Source: Pomphorhynchus laevis (taxonomy: Eukaryota > Acanthocephala > Palaeacanthocephala > Echinorhynchida > Pomphorhynchidae). From it: a stretch of 64,000 nt of DNA. Below the pieces are notes generated by a model. It was not told where the DNA came from and searched no databases. It worked only from the letters and a program-made list of their open reading frames with translations. Positions 10,654 to 22,423 of the stretch are shown here, piece by piece. The DNA is taken from assembly GCA_012934845.2 (NCBI GenBank), contig WNNJ02000860.1, positions 1 through 64,000 on the forward strand, in the 5' to 3' direction. Both the position numbers and the translations under genes were made by a program. Numbering within the stretch: the first letter of the stretch is position 1; the number at the start of each line of letters is the position of its first letter.

Positions 10654-13300
10654 TTACACGCCTTTGTAACTTACACGCCTTTTAGGTTGAGACGCTAACC
10701 TGGATAGGTCTGCAAACGGCAGGACGTCATCAAGTGACGCTAAAATCGCTCTTGCGTTGCCGAGCATTAAAGCGATGGACGATCGCTGGAACAAGCGAGC
10801 AGATATCACACCGTACTCAATTCCACTTATTCTGATCATACGTCCCGCGATCCGACTAATTATGCGGATACCTTCTTCGTTCCAACCTCCAAAGCATTCG
10901 ACCACTGCTGGGGTAAAAGTGTAACCGGCCGCTTCCATCCTTGATTTATATTTTCGATCCTTTACGTTGTTTGCATAAGCCGCAGCTGTGACTCCTCCGT
11001 TTATGCTTGCGATGTCTAGGTATGCCGCTTGTTGTGGGTGCGTGACAGCAAAGTCTATCGCCTCTGGTGGGTCGCCGTAAATAAGGAGATCGGCAGGACA
11101 CTCTCGTACATCCGGCAACAATCCTCGAACCTCTAACCCGACGTGCATTCGTGCGGACTGAGCCGCTGCGAAGAATACATCCCTGATACCATCATGTGTC
11201 AAACCCCGATGCCCGCCGTATTGGCACGTGAGTGCATGAAAACTAAGGTCGTCGATGAATGCGAAACATCGTCCACATCGGTGATTGACATGAAAAATAG
11301 GCACGCCGAGCCACAAACGCTTTAGAACGCAGAACTGAGGAGGGGTAAGATCTAGTGCAAGGGCCGTGCTCGGTATAACTTGGAGCCACGACGCTGCTTT
11401 GGATCAGGCAGTTTCGAGCAATCTAGCCCTATCTAGCTGACCCGATTCTCTGACCAAGCGACCGTGACGGAGGCGGTCATTGCAGAGTGACATATTTGAC
11501 TGGGCGTAACCCACAATCTTGCTGCTCTCTGTCTCTGTCAATATTGAAAGTTCATTAAGAACGTCCCCAAAACCAAGATACTGATTTGGATTGCAATGAC
11601 GAGATTTTTGCGGTCGCTCTGACGTGCTCACGAAGGCGCTGTATGAATGAACATTAGTGTTCGTAAGTCCGAAGCCGCCTAGGCGTAGAGGAAGGGATCT
11701 TGGCGTTCGTGTTAAGCTGGGTGGCAGTCATATTCTCAAAAGTTCTAAGGACGCTAGAGTCGAAAAGACTTGTGAATTCTCGAATTGTGGATGGCGGAAT
11801 GGTGCGCATCAAGTGACCGACCTTAGGGGCGGACGAGCAATGATTGAGGAGAAGATACGCCGATTGAGGCTCTGGTAGTTTTGCGACAATCTCAATTTCC
11901 ACTAGCAACTTCGGCAATATTTCTCTGATTAGGAAGCCCTGAATAAATTCGGGCGAACCAATAAGTGTCCCCAATAACTGAAAATTACCGGTAAGATTGA
12001 TAGTCGGAGAGGAACGACAAAGATCCAAACATAATTGGATTGCACTGGGGCATGTGCGACAACTCGAGGGCTTCCACTGATGACCCTATCATCCAGATAC
12101 CAGTGATTAAACTCAATGCCATGAACATTTGAGACATTGGTGATTACCCCCTTAATGGCAAGCGAGAAAAGAAAGGGTGATAGTGGGTCGCCCTGTTGCA
12201 CTCGTTCCACCGATAATAAAGGCTTTAGCATTCTAAAGCGCAAAGGAGCTGGGGTCTTCAAGCAAAATTTTATCAACGCCGACAATGCTGGAATTTAGGC
12301 ATCCGCCTCGGAACGGATTGACGACCTCTTTATGCAGTTAAAAGAGTTTGATATGTCAATTTTTGCACAAACCCAATTCGCTCATTCGTTCGACTGTAGT
12401 GGATACGTGACACATTGTGTATGATCGTCTCAACTGCGTTGCGTGTAGCAACTCCGAGTTGGGTGAAAACTATGAGGGAAGAAAGGCGGTCTCGCAAGCG
12501 TGCGCAAACACATTTCGAGCACAAACGCCGCAACGTTTCTCCAACCGCTACTGGATGAACACTTCCATCTTTTTTCGGGAGGGCAAAAAGATTTGCGCCT
12601 GGAATGAGTGGAGCTATGCAGTCAGGAGCTGATCCGGATAGCAGGTGGTTAACGAGATGCGTAAGAACATCTAATAGGTTCTCACCAGAATCGGCTTCTA
12701 TAATGTCCTTAATATGTTCTGGTCTGAGACCGAAGCAACCTGGACCGGTTGATGAAGGGAACGAATCAATTGCCCGCATAACCGTGTTTCGATTAACCGC
12801 AAAGCGAACGTATATGAGTGAGAGTGTGTACCTGTGGTGTACTGACGGAACTGGTTTGTCGAACAATATTGGACGGTACTGAAGGGTGAAGAAGCTGTAA
12901 TTTTGTGCGTAAATCCGCTGAGGGCTGAGCTATCCTGGCGGAAATCAATCTTTGAACTGCCTTACTAAAATTTTCGCATCTAGTCATTGATATTGCTGAT
13001 GTGTCACTTGAAGCTCTGGTGTAATTGGGACATCTTATTTGGCATAGTGCAGTAGCGATGTCTGCAAATGATGCGTTGCTTAACTATTGCAGACGTCAAA
13101 GGATCAGTTTTGCCGACTCCGGACGAGCTTTGTCTTATAAAGCTCGGCAATGATTCATTGTTGTTTTGGCGAAGGGTTTGCTTTATTAAATCATTGAACA
13201 GCACAGCGGATTTAGATCTTGTTTTCCAGGGAAGACGTAAAATTGTGGAAGCTTGATGAATCCACACCTCATTGACCAGGCTGAGGGCTGTGGGCGAGTA
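10654..13300 (-). mobile_element. LINE with restriction-like endonuclease, family 2 (degenerate)
   Basis: A minus-strand LINE clearly different from the copies at 5.7 and 39.7 kb. The pre-RT part is at 12330-13270, with GPGCFGLRPEHIKDII, LIPGANLFALPKKDGSV and HPVAVGETLRRLCSK. The RT core is at 11929-12285, with VQQGDPLSPFLFSLAI and HWYLDDRVISGS, a catalytic LDD. The C-terminus (10654-11316) has the finger CGRCFAFIDDLSFHALTC, then GGHRGLTHDGIRD and a nuclease-like CPADLLI...AIDFAVTHP, followed by a Trp- and Arg-rich end. The RT lies in at least four frames, so it is a pseudogene. The 5' boundary is not clear and probably lies near 13.3 kb. Confidence 0.8.
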
Positions 13301-14995
13301 CCTCTTAAAATTCTTACGATATAGTGTGATATTTCAAACACCTGTAGGTTCTCATAGCGACATAATTATCAACACACTAAGAAGAAAAAAAACAGGATTT
13401 CTTCGTGGTTGTAGATGTTTTCGTCGTGCTCGTCCTGAATGATACTTAAAAAGGCGAACTGATAAAAGCTTCTGTACCATCTACAGACTAGGTGTTCATT
13501 TTATATGCACGCACACTCAAAATCATGTCAAATCATAAAATATGGTCATTTCCTTCTGTTAAGTGGGTGTTCATTTCATATATACTAACAACAATATCGT
13601 GTCAAAATAAATATAATTTTTCGTATTTGCATAGGGGAAATTGTATAGCGCTTTTTAAAAGATGCGCTTTATTGATGTGACCTCGAAGTTTAATTTAATA
13701 AGAATGCCTTGTCGTTATATACGAATTCGATAACTCTAAACGTTTTCTTTCCGCTTAAAACTAATTTGACAACCCCTGAAGCCTTTCAAAGCTTAGGCTC
13801 TAGCGATACCGAATTGTTGCTCAATTTTAATGCAAAAATTATGATAATAATTTAAAAATTATAAAATAATCAAAACATTATACAAATTTGTATTTTAATG
13901 AGATAATAAATTAAATAATTAATTATAATTAATTACAATTAAATAATTAATTAATTAATAATAATTAATTATTAAATTAATAATTAAAATATTTGTATTA
14001 TTTAAATAATTATTGATTTATTTTAAAATAAACCAATTTCTATATAATAGTTCTAAATACCATCGTTTACAGAACGGTTTTCTTTTTCACGTAACCCGAT
14101 TTTACATCGTTTACAAAAAGAGTCAAAAATGCGAAATATACATTAACAAAAGTCTAGAGTATATCTTATAGCACTTAAACATGAAGTAAATACTCTAGTA
14201 TTATAATTAGGGGTATAATTAGTATATTGCACTATTGTGAAATAGGAGTGTAATTACAAATTTCTATTTAATTTTACTATACGTTACATAAGGATGAACG
14301 AACAATAGATTCGTCATTATTACGGCTCCCTAATATGAAATACGCTCCAATGCTCGCTGCGGAAAGTGACACCTAGATGTCAACTAATCTAAATGTCGTT
14401 AGGTGCCTTTTTTTGCGGACTTGGTCTGCGCCATCAGTGAATCCTATCTTCACTGATGGTGAATGCCAAATCACTAATGATGAAGCTTTTCAAATTCATC
14501 GATTGTACTTATGATGATTGTCGTCTAGGATTAGCCATTAGGAGTCAGCAATATTTAGTAGTGATGAGTCGTAATAACGACAAAAATGTTTTTATTGAAA
14601 GTTTTGGTTTCAACTTCATTTGGCGTCTATCATAATAAAATTGGAAGAACCATATTGGATATTAACAAGCACTTACCAATGTGTATCTGCTATCATGATT
14701 TAAAAAATAATAATATTTTAATTAAAAAATGAAATTGCAAGAATCTGTCAAACCATATTGGATATTAAGTGATTAATCAATGCATCTCATCTGCAAATTA
14801 ACATTTTCAATGTTAATATAATCGCTAATAATTTGTTTAATAAATATGTGCATTTTGAGTAATCTTACTTAGTCCACATCGTCGACTAAGTAAGATGACA
14901 CAGAAACCGATGGCAAATCATCGGTTTGTCGAGTAAACTCTATAAATAATGAAATGTAAATGTGATAAAATTTTAATTAAATATAAATTATTAGA
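13300..14995. other. Gene-free AT-rich spacer with three perfect hairpins
   Basis: No coding stretch is supported. Perfect inverted repeats lie at 14431-14459 (11-nt arms, 7-nt spacer), 14862-14896 (13-nt arms, 9-nt spacer) and 14904-14927 (9-nt arms, 6-nt spacer). 13830-14000 is low-complexity AATT-type sequence. Confidence 0.6.
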
Positions 14996-14999
14996 TTAG

Positions 15000-15620
15000 C
15001 TAACTGAGTTTAAGTATTTTATATTATTTACGAATTAAAAATAATACTAAATGAAATAAATAATTAACTAAATAATAATTTAATAATAAATAATTGTTAT
15101 ATCCAGTTTATGAGATTTATATAATTTAAATAAAGTTAAAATAAAAAATTGAAATTTAAAATAAATGGAATATTTCATTAATTTATAATAAAAGTCAACT
15201 TTTATGAATTGACTAATAAATAACAGACGTTGTATCAGAATAAGGATTAGAGGTCATCAGGAGGAAGTGATATGCTATCGGGTTTCGACCCCTAATTGCT
15301 CGACCAAACATAACGGCATGACCAAACACGTTCTAGTGGATCTTATTCTAATACAAAGTATATTATTTATTATCTATCCATTAAAATTTGCCATTTAAGA
15401 GTTTAAATTTATTTTTCATAATATTTTGTTGATATATATATTTTACGATTTTCTGGAACCTATTTTACATTTTTTATTTTTATAGTAACCCTGTTTAAAA
15501 TATGTATCTATTAAATTATTTAAATGATTTTGAAGAAAGCCAATATCATTACATATTGTTGCAATTCTTAAAATTTCATTATTTAATGTATTATATTTTA
15601 TATTTAAATATTTATATTTT
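15000..15620 (-). mobile_element. Penelope-like 3' end: R2, three-stem fold, RT end
   Basis: A diverged R2 module (about 15000-15180) runs into the three-stem fold (15240-15340). On the minus strand a short RT end then reads [17 protein letters not shown] and [14 protein letters not shown] (15443-15637). The copy is truncated at its 5' side at about 15620, a typical short retroelement insertion. Confidence 0.7.
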
Positions 15621-15694
15621 GATAAAAATATTTTCAATATTTTTAAAGTTATTAAATTATCAAAATTATTTTACCATTTATTTATTATTATTCT

Positions 15695-15815
15695 AATAAG
15701 GATTAGAAGTCATCAGGAGGAACTGCTATGCTATCAGGTTTCGGCCCTAATTCCTCTACCCAACATAGCAGTAGGGCCAAATACGTGCTAGGGACGTATT
15801 TCCTCTGATTAAATT
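15695..15815. repeat. Solo three-stem fold of PLE tail
   Basis: An isolated copy of the fold. The outer arm lies around 15709-15724 and is closed at about 15808, with hairpin CTGCTATG / CATAGCAG and hairpin AAATACGT / ACGTATTT inside. It carries no RT sequence with it. Confidence 0.65.
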
Positions 15816-16460
15816 TGAATATTATTCTAAAACATATTATGGTACATACTATAGCACATATTATGTTACATATTATCTCACTACCATTATTAAATTACAT
15901 ATTATTATCATATTACGCATAATGTCATTACATATTAATATATTTCCATTTAAGATCGTATATTGGTTTTAAATTAAAAATTGGTAGCATCAACGTGTTC
16001 TCCATGATGTGCCACATCTCGGCGATGTGCTACATCAACGAGAGCTACACGTCAAGTTATGAAACATCAATAAAAGTATTATTTTCGATCAAATTTGGTT
16101 AGATAACTTAGTAAAGATAAAATATATTTGAAAAATGCAATTTTTCTTAAAAGCATAAGAAATTGACCCGGAATAAAGTTTGTTACATGGCAGATATAAT
16201 ATGGAGCAAATCAAAAATATTCAAAATATTGATTCGGAAGAATTCTGTAAAATAACGTAATTGAAACATTGGTGATTATATTCTTAATGTGACACAAGAT
16301 ACTTTTCAGGTGATGCTATTATATCTTTTGTGATTCGAATCTGAGCAGCAAAAATCCATTATTATAGTTTGTAAAATAAAATTATTCTCAATTTTTTTGT
16401 TCGATGTAAAAGTATCTATTCCATATCTATTAACAGATCAGTGCGAATGATGCTTCTTTA

Positions 16461-17342
16461 TTAAATTGGCTTGTAAAAACACGTGGTAACGTACTTTTCA
16501 CGATGCCGGCTTGTTGTGCTCAGAACGATAACTCCGTCTCTTATTGAAAGCGCATAGAGATGTTTTAACATTACGTGGTTTGGTTCTGGCAGAAGTGTCG
16601 GCTCACAGGATTTTGAAGTATCACGATTCAAAATTATGTTAGTAAGATGAGGTGGTAAAAGTGGTGGCCGGTCAAGAACATTTGGAAATCCTCGTAAAGG
16701 AACTTCGCTTACATAAGATTCATTCGGCATCGGTGATGCTGGTCTATCTTCACAGTTGGCTCCGTCACATTTAGTTGCTGCTGCGGCGTCGGCGCGTAAA
16801 GCAGTCATCACTTCGAAATCACTTTCTTGGACAATTACAACGTTATTTTTACCATTAAAACCATCGTTTAGCGTTGGTTCGTTAGGATTTATTTCCCACT
16901 TTCCGTCAGTCCAAAATTTATACTGATATTCACCTTCAGGAAGTTCGATAATTGCTAGAAAGTCATTATCTGATCGCACCATAGGAATCATCTTCTTCCA
17001 GTCGCTAAAACTACCGCTTACAGATACTTCCTTGTGTTTACTTGTATTCGCTGGCACCTCGAAGCGAAAAACTACGGGAACTGTAGGCTTTTGAAGATCT
17101 TCGTTTATAACGTCATCTGGTTGGCCTGTGTCGATGGTAACTGGTGAACTTTGCCTCATGCCTAATCCTCCAAAATCTTCAAGAGGAGTAAATGTAAAAA
17201 CATTGTCGCTATTTGAATAAACTCTAGTTCTTTGTGGATTTGATAAGGTCGATCTAATATTAACTGATTGTAAAGTTTTTGTTTGATACACACTGTTTGT
17301 GTCGTTGCGTGTACTATTTGGTGAAGACTGATTATTGCCCAT
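16461..17342 (-). CDS. PRKAB: AMP-activated protein kinase beta subunit (AMPK beta)
   Basis: Regulatory scaffold subunit of AMPK, the cellular energy-sensing kinase; it binds glycogen and tethers the alpha and gamma subunits. 293 residues (human beta-1 has 270). The start MGNN matches the family's MGN myristoylation signal. Residues 1-85 are a poorly conserved Ser/Thr-rich leader. The glycogen-binding module spans about 90-170: SVSGSFSDWKKM, LPEGEYQYKFWTDGKW, with Trp115 and Trp149 in the expected carbohydrate-binding places. The C-terminal interaction domain spans about 215-293: LLPPHLTNIILNRDT, LLPEPNHVMLKHLYALSI and the ending YVTTCFYKPI. The frame is intact and uninterrupted. An AATAAA overlaps the stop codon (16457-16462). 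No intron is present, which is unusual for this gene and could mean an old retrocopy, but there is no poly(A) tract or decay. Confidence 0.97.
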   Translation of the reverse strand: MGNNQSSPNSTRNDTNSVYQTKTLQSVNIRSTLSNPQRTRVYSNSDNVFTFTPLEDFGGLGMRQSSPVTIDTGQPDDVINEDLQKPTVPVVFRFEVPANTSKHKEVSVSGSFSDWKKMIPMVRSDNDFLAIIELPEGEYQYKFWTDGKWEINPNEPTLNDGFNGKNNVVIVQESDFEVMTALRADAAAATKCDGANCEDRPASPMPNESYVSEVPLRGFPNVLDRPPLLPPHLTNIILNRDTSKSCEPTLLPEPNHVMLKHLYALSIRDGVIVLSTTSRHREKYVTTCFYKPI

Positions 17343-17515
17343 CTAAAACGTGAGATTTTAAAGTTTCTAAACACAAGTTATCATATATTTTAAGTTATCT
17401 TGTATTAGTTTATGCTAATTCACTTTCAAGTCGCTTGACATTTAATCGTAAAGTACGCGTTCTAAGTTTTAAGCGTTAAAAGCAAGAATAACGAACTGTT
17501 AAAAAAATCACTGAT

Positions 17516-17754
17516 AATGTCGTATTTGAATTATGCTGGAAATTTCCATCCAAGCTGACCGTCTTTATATGCTGCTATCCATGAAATACCAAAATTAAAA
17601 TAGGAATCATTCAATAAAATGCTTTCTTCATTTTTTGGAAATGTTTCATTGAAAAACTAAGGATATTGTTACATTAACTTAATGTCGTATTTGAATTAAG
17701 CAGGAAATTACCACCTAAGCTGGCCGTCTTTATATGCTGCTATCCATTTATACT
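17516..17754. repeat. Direct repeat of about 72 nt upstream of PRKAB
   Basis: 17516-17587 and 17682-17754 share AATGTCGTATTTGAATTA and GCCGTCTTTATATGCTGC or near-identical forms. They lie about 170 and 340 nt upstream of the PRKAB start codon and on its promoter side. Whether they are promoter elements or a remnant of a dispersed repeat cannot be told here. Confidence 0.65.
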
Positions 17755-17809
17755 ATGAAAGAGCATGGGATTACACAAAATGTCAAATTCCAACGTTTAC
17801 TTGGAATTG

Positions 17810-18130
17810 GGGCCGAAACTTAATAACATAGCAGTTCCATATGTAATACATCATATGGTGTATTACATTACATCATATGAAATACGTCATTAGCGGTATT
17901 TGACCCGCTGCTAAGCTGGGACGAGAAATAGGGACCGAAACTTAATAACATAGCAGTTCCTCCTGATGACCTCCAATCCTTATTCTAATACATCATATGT
18001 TATTTATTAGTTAATTCATAAAAATTGACTTTTAAATTTCCATTTTAAATTTTAACTTGATATAAATATAAATTGTATAAAATGTTTTATAATTATTTAA
18101 TATTTGTCTTTATTTTTGATTTATACGTTT
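17810..18130 (+). repeat. PLE tail with doubled fold arm, opposite orientation
   Basis: The same tail as elsewhere but read on the plus strand. CCGAAACTTAATAACATAGC occurs at about 17812 and again at about 17936. The second is followed by CAGTTCCTCCTGATGACC and then by the R2 module in reverse (to about 18130). Together with 57027-57232 it is one of the few copies in this direction. Confidence 0.65.
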
Positions 18131-18880
18131 ACTGGAAAGCAGATATTCGACTGCATACCAAAATAAGGCACTTGTACTTTAATCATAAAATTTTGGCACA
18201 GCTAATCTAAAGTGGAGTGTACCTTGTGATCCCTAAATATCAACTAACATTTTCGGCTCCGTGAACTACCATACTATATTATATTTAAATCAAAAACAAT
18301 AACAAATACGACATTAATACGAAATAGGAAGTGAGATTTGTTCATGCAATTATATTCTTGTCAAGTAGTTTAAGTTATTTAACCTTGAACTGTGAATTAA
18401 AAAATAAGTGATAATGAAGTGATTGTATTATACAGGAAACCTATTTTTGTTGAGTTGTTTGATCCTCCGATGTTAACACTACTCCACATTTTTGATAGTT
18501 AAAAGATTGGAATTTAACAGGAAACCTATTTTCACTAATGCTGCCTACACATCTCGATATTATGTTCAAGCTCAAATTAGAACTTACGTTTTGTTGGTAC
18601 ACGTTTATTATATCCTTCCGAAATGGTTTTCCTCAAAGATAAATTAACCCTTAATCGACAAATGTATTTTAGCGTGGTTCAAATCTACGTGTGTAATTGT
18701 AGTTTTAATTTTAAAAATTAAAATTTTTTAAAATAATCCATCATTGAGGCGCCTTCATTTATTAATTAAATTAGATATCAATAAATAATTATGAAAATAC
18801 TTTTTATAATTTACGAATATAAATGATTGGACCTAAAAACTACAAATTCAAAAGAAATAAATGAAAGAATATGAACAACA
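18130..18880. other. Gene-free AT-rich spacer
   Basis: No open frame, splice-bounded exon or known repeat is supported in this stretch. Confidence 0.5.
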
Positions 18881-19240
18881 AACATGAGAGGTCATAATTG
18901 GATTAGATGTTTAAACGAATGGATCTGAACGAAGCCATTTAAAAATAAGGATCTGAACAAAGTAACCTGAGTGAACAGAATTTACCTAAACTATTAAATA
19001 ATAAGAACAAAGTAACATGAGGGAACGGAACTTAACGAAACTATCGAATAATACGAATAAATCTAAACTAATGGATCTATATCTGAACAAGTGAATATCG
19101 ATAAGATTATTTGTATGAATGCCACTAAACGAATACGAGAAAACGGATTTGAATAAGCAGTTCGAAATGAACAAAACAGGAATAATAGATTCGAACAAAA
19201 TGTACATTTAGATTAACATAAAAGATTAAATTTATCTAAA
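18880..19240. repeat. Decayed short-unit tandem repeat (CTGAACGAA-like)
   Basis: Words such as GATCTGAACGAA, GATCTGAACAAAG and AACGAATGG recur at irregular spacing over about 350 nt. The same core word (CTGAACGAACGG) forms the clean 13-nt array at 59712-59960, so this is probably an old, diverged version of that minisatellite. Confidence 0.5.
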
Positions 19241-19742
19241 TTCGTGGCTCAAACCAGTAAACTATCTCTTGATGCTTAAACAAGTGGCTTTTAGATTGTC
19301 TTTTTGGCCTAAATTAGTGGCTCACCCTATATATTGTCAGTAGATTTGTTAAGATCTTAAGAACTGTATTTTACAGCTTGTACTAACACAAATACGATTC
19401 AATGCTTATAAAAGATAATAGTGGTGTTTGAAGGTATTTTGCCCTTCGAACACAAAACAATTACAAGGGAATTTGATAGGAAAATACCTTGATTGCTTCC
19501 TACAATGTAAGAAAATAGATTTGATCACGCAATTATATTTTTTGTCAAGCAGTTTTAGTCACGCAATTATATTCTTGCCAAGTAATTACAAATATGAGAG
19601 ATCGAAATTGCATAAATGGTTTTTCATTAGGATACAATGACATCGAAGTTTTACGGCTGCTGATCCTATTTAATTAGCTAAACTAAATAAAAATAACTAA
19701 AAAATAACTATCTTTTGATATTTTATGCTATAATATTATATT

Positions 19743-19802
19743 CGACAAAAAAGCGGATCTGTGCAGCTAACGCAGCAATGCGTTCTTTGTGCAGGTTTGT
19801 CG
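19743..19802. other. Compact 60-nt stem-loop with GCAA tetraloop
   Basis: Closing stem CGACAAA (19743-19749) pairs with TTTGTCG (19796-19802). An inner hairpin AACGCA-GCAA-TGCGTT lies at 1969-position 19769-19784. The interior contains AAGCGGATC and two GTGCAG words. It stands out as GC-richer than its surroundings. It may be a structured RNA or part of a decayed element; no family is recognised. Confidence 0.4.
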
Positions 19803-19804
19803 TA

Positions 19805-21330
19805 GTGATCTTCGTTCGTCTTAATTTATGGTCATGAGCTTTGGGTTATGATCGAAAGGATAAGATCTCGGATACAGAAGGCCGAAATGAGGTTCCTTCA
19901 CGATGTGGCTAGAGATAAATGATAAATTATACGATTTAATTAGCAAAACTAAATAAAAATAACTAATTTAAACTTATATCGATAATAAATTAGTTTAAGA
20001 GAAAATTACCTTAATAATAAAACACATGTATTAATTAAGATACAAAGTTAAAGTTTAGATTATTTAATGGTAAATTATTAACTTAATAATCGTTTGATAT
20101 TTTGCGCTATAATATTATTTTTAATAATGTTATAGTAATTATATATTCGATTATATCAATTATATTGTGTGCATGACAAAATAGCATAATTCATAAATCA
20201 AAAAGTATCAATGAAGGTTTAGTTAATCATGCGCTGTCACATAAGTGTGCAAATCAGCTGGAAAATGTATTGGATTGGTAAGCTTAGGCAATTCGCTACA
20301 TAATTAAACTAATGTCCGTGCTGCTTATAATTAGAATAACAATAAAGTAGGAATTGTAGAATGACACGTTTAGTTAACTCAGTAACTGAATGCAATTGAG
20401 TTTCTGATTTTGTCTCAGAGACTTCCACGTTAAATATTTGGAAGGATAATTAAAATTTTTCCTTAATTTTTACAAAAAAATATATAACAGCATATTTTTG
20501 TAATCCAGGCAAAAATGTGGGATTACATGGATTCCTGCTTTATTCGGCCAGTAAAGCCAATTTCTAATCTAAACCAGAAATTGACAAATTCTGGTCTGAC
20601 TTACATTCCGATCTGTTATCCAGGCTAGAAAATTGCAAGCACATCGATAAATTTAGCTCATATTTTTCAACACTAGGATATCAATAAAAATTCACAATAC
20701 CTTCTCAGTTTCATAGTTAGTATTTTAATTAAAATTTAAATCACAAAACAGTTTTATGTTTTGCAATCACAAGACATTTTCATTGCAAATTATTCATGTG
20801 GACTATCTCTAGTATAGGGAGGTGGTGTTTTTTTTGCTAGTAATTAATTTTTGAATGATCATTACCATATTCTTACATATACTGAATGACATAAGCAAGG
20901 CAAAATATAATACCCATCGCCAAAAACAGCTCTAAGTTTTTTCTATTTATTGATTTATATCGTTCAACAAATTTAGCTAAAATAATCGCCTAGCAACGAT
21001 CACACAATATCTTACCTATTTGAATCATTGTTTTACTGATATCAACATGATTTGACAGCAGTTAGCACACACCAAAACTAAGTGTGTGTTAACACTCAGT
21101 GCGCTCCTCGCCTGATACAAAAATATAACTAAACGATTATTTTATCGAATTCATCAACAATTATTCATTAAATATCAAAACTGTTACATTCAAAACTGAT
21201 AAAGGAGCTGCACTAAATTGTGGTATTATTTGAGGCAAATACTTTTAATGCAATTAAGTAAAATTGCTTCTATATCGTTTGTAATTTACGCCTATTCTAT
21301 AAAGATTTTAACAAATATATTATTTAAAAA
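19805..21330. other. Gene-free AT-rich spacer
   Basis: Nothing coding is supported. The phrase GATATTTT-GC-CTATAATATTAT occurs twice (about 19718 and 20099), showing an old small duplication. Confidence 0.5.
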
Positions 21331-21332
21331 AA

Positions 21333-21482
21333 TCACAATGTTTTCAAATTAATCGTTTTTTCAACCGAGTCGGCTGTTTCAGTTTTATCGTCCTCCGCAC
21401 TATCATCAGTTGTTGTATCCTCATTGCTCTCGTCGTCTTCTACCGAAGTTTCATCATCTGATTCTTCGTCGTTTGCTGTCTC
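21333..21482 (-). CDS. Probable acidic C-terminal exon of an unknown gene
   Basis: After a TTGGTCAG acceptor the minus strand reads 49 residues and a stop. The sequence is dominated by Asp, Glu, Ser and Thr (ETANDEESDDETSVEDDE..., then EDDKTETADSVEKTINLKTL). The high GC and codon order stand out from the surrounding AT-rich DNA, and an in-frame stop just upstream makes the splice acceptor necessary. Acidic tails are found in many nuclear and chaperone proteins, so function cannot be named. Upstream exons were not located; histone H4 lies further up on the other strand, so H4 may sit in its intron or the gene may start between them. Confidence 0.45.
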   Translation of the reverse strand, partial: ETANDEESDDETSVEDDESNEDTTTDDSAEDDKTETADSVEKTINLKTL

Positions 21483-21495
21483 CTGACCAATAAAT

Positions 21496-22020
21496 AATTA
21501 TTGAAGCTGGATCAAAGAAAAGAGAAATTTTATTTTCTTGATATTTCGCTAACTACAGAAGTTAGCGAAATATAAAAAATCCTTTTCATTAATCCAACCA
21601 ATAATTATTTATCAATAATGGATAATTATCAACTATTTAAAAGTTTTAACAAATCTCTGAAAATATTGTATTTTGGGAAATTTAAAAACGATTTTGCTAA
21701 CTTCTGAAGATGCTAACAGAAGTTAGCGAAATATAAAAAATCCTTTTCATTAATCCAACCAATAATTATTTATCAATAATGGATAATTATCAACTATTTA
21801 AAAGTTTTAACAAATCTCTGAAAATATTGTATTTTGGGAAATTTAAAAACGATTTTGCTAACTTCTGAAGATGCTAACAGAAGTTAGCGAAATATAAAAA
21901 ATCCTTTTCATTAATCCAACCAATAATTATTTATCAATAATGGATAATTATTAACTATTTAAAAGTTTTAACAAATCTCTGAAAATATTGTATTTTGGGA
22001 AATTTAAAAACAATTTTTGT
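21496..22020 (+). repeat. 161-nt tandem array with hammerhead-like cores (retrozyme-like)
   Basis: GTTAGCGAAATATAAAAAAT begins at 21561, 21722 and 21883, giving a 161-nt period and nearly three copies that are almost identical. At each junction the plus strand reads CTGAAGA, T, GCTAAC, AGAA, GTTAGC, GAAATAT. That is a hammerhead-type order: CUGANGA, closed stem II, GAAA, then a cleavage-type NUH triplet. The left edge (21503-21560) adds an inverted half unit with GCTGGATCAAAGAAAAG, linking the array to the fold-back repeats at 31.5, 34.4 and 36.3 kb. Confidence 0.7.
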
Positions 22021-22423
22021 TTTAAAGATTAAAGATCTACCGGTAACGCTCATATGAATCACGATTGAAATTTACTGAAAGACATTTATTTAGCAATTTA
22101 TTAAAATTTATTAAATTCATTGATTTATGCTAAAATAACATTTCGCATTATATTTTTACAAATGATGTTAGAAGAATATCTATTTACAAATGATGGCATC
22201 GATGTTAGAAGAATAAGTTTATGCTATCTGGTTATGCACAATGGGTCATATGTCGTGATGACAACATTTTAATCACGCAGTCTTTTCGGTTGAGTGAATA
22301 TAATATATTTAGTTAGAAACTAATAATTTAATTAACTTCCATTATGGAAAATTATAAATTACGTTTCAAATAATTCACTTTTTGAACACTCAATTGTGTA
22401 ACAGAGTGTAGTCCTGCGGTGTT

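Noticed and set aside
21561-22020. CRISPR array
   Set aside because: The repeats are 161 nt and contiguous with no unique spacers, in a eukaryotic context. The short minisatellites also lack spacers.
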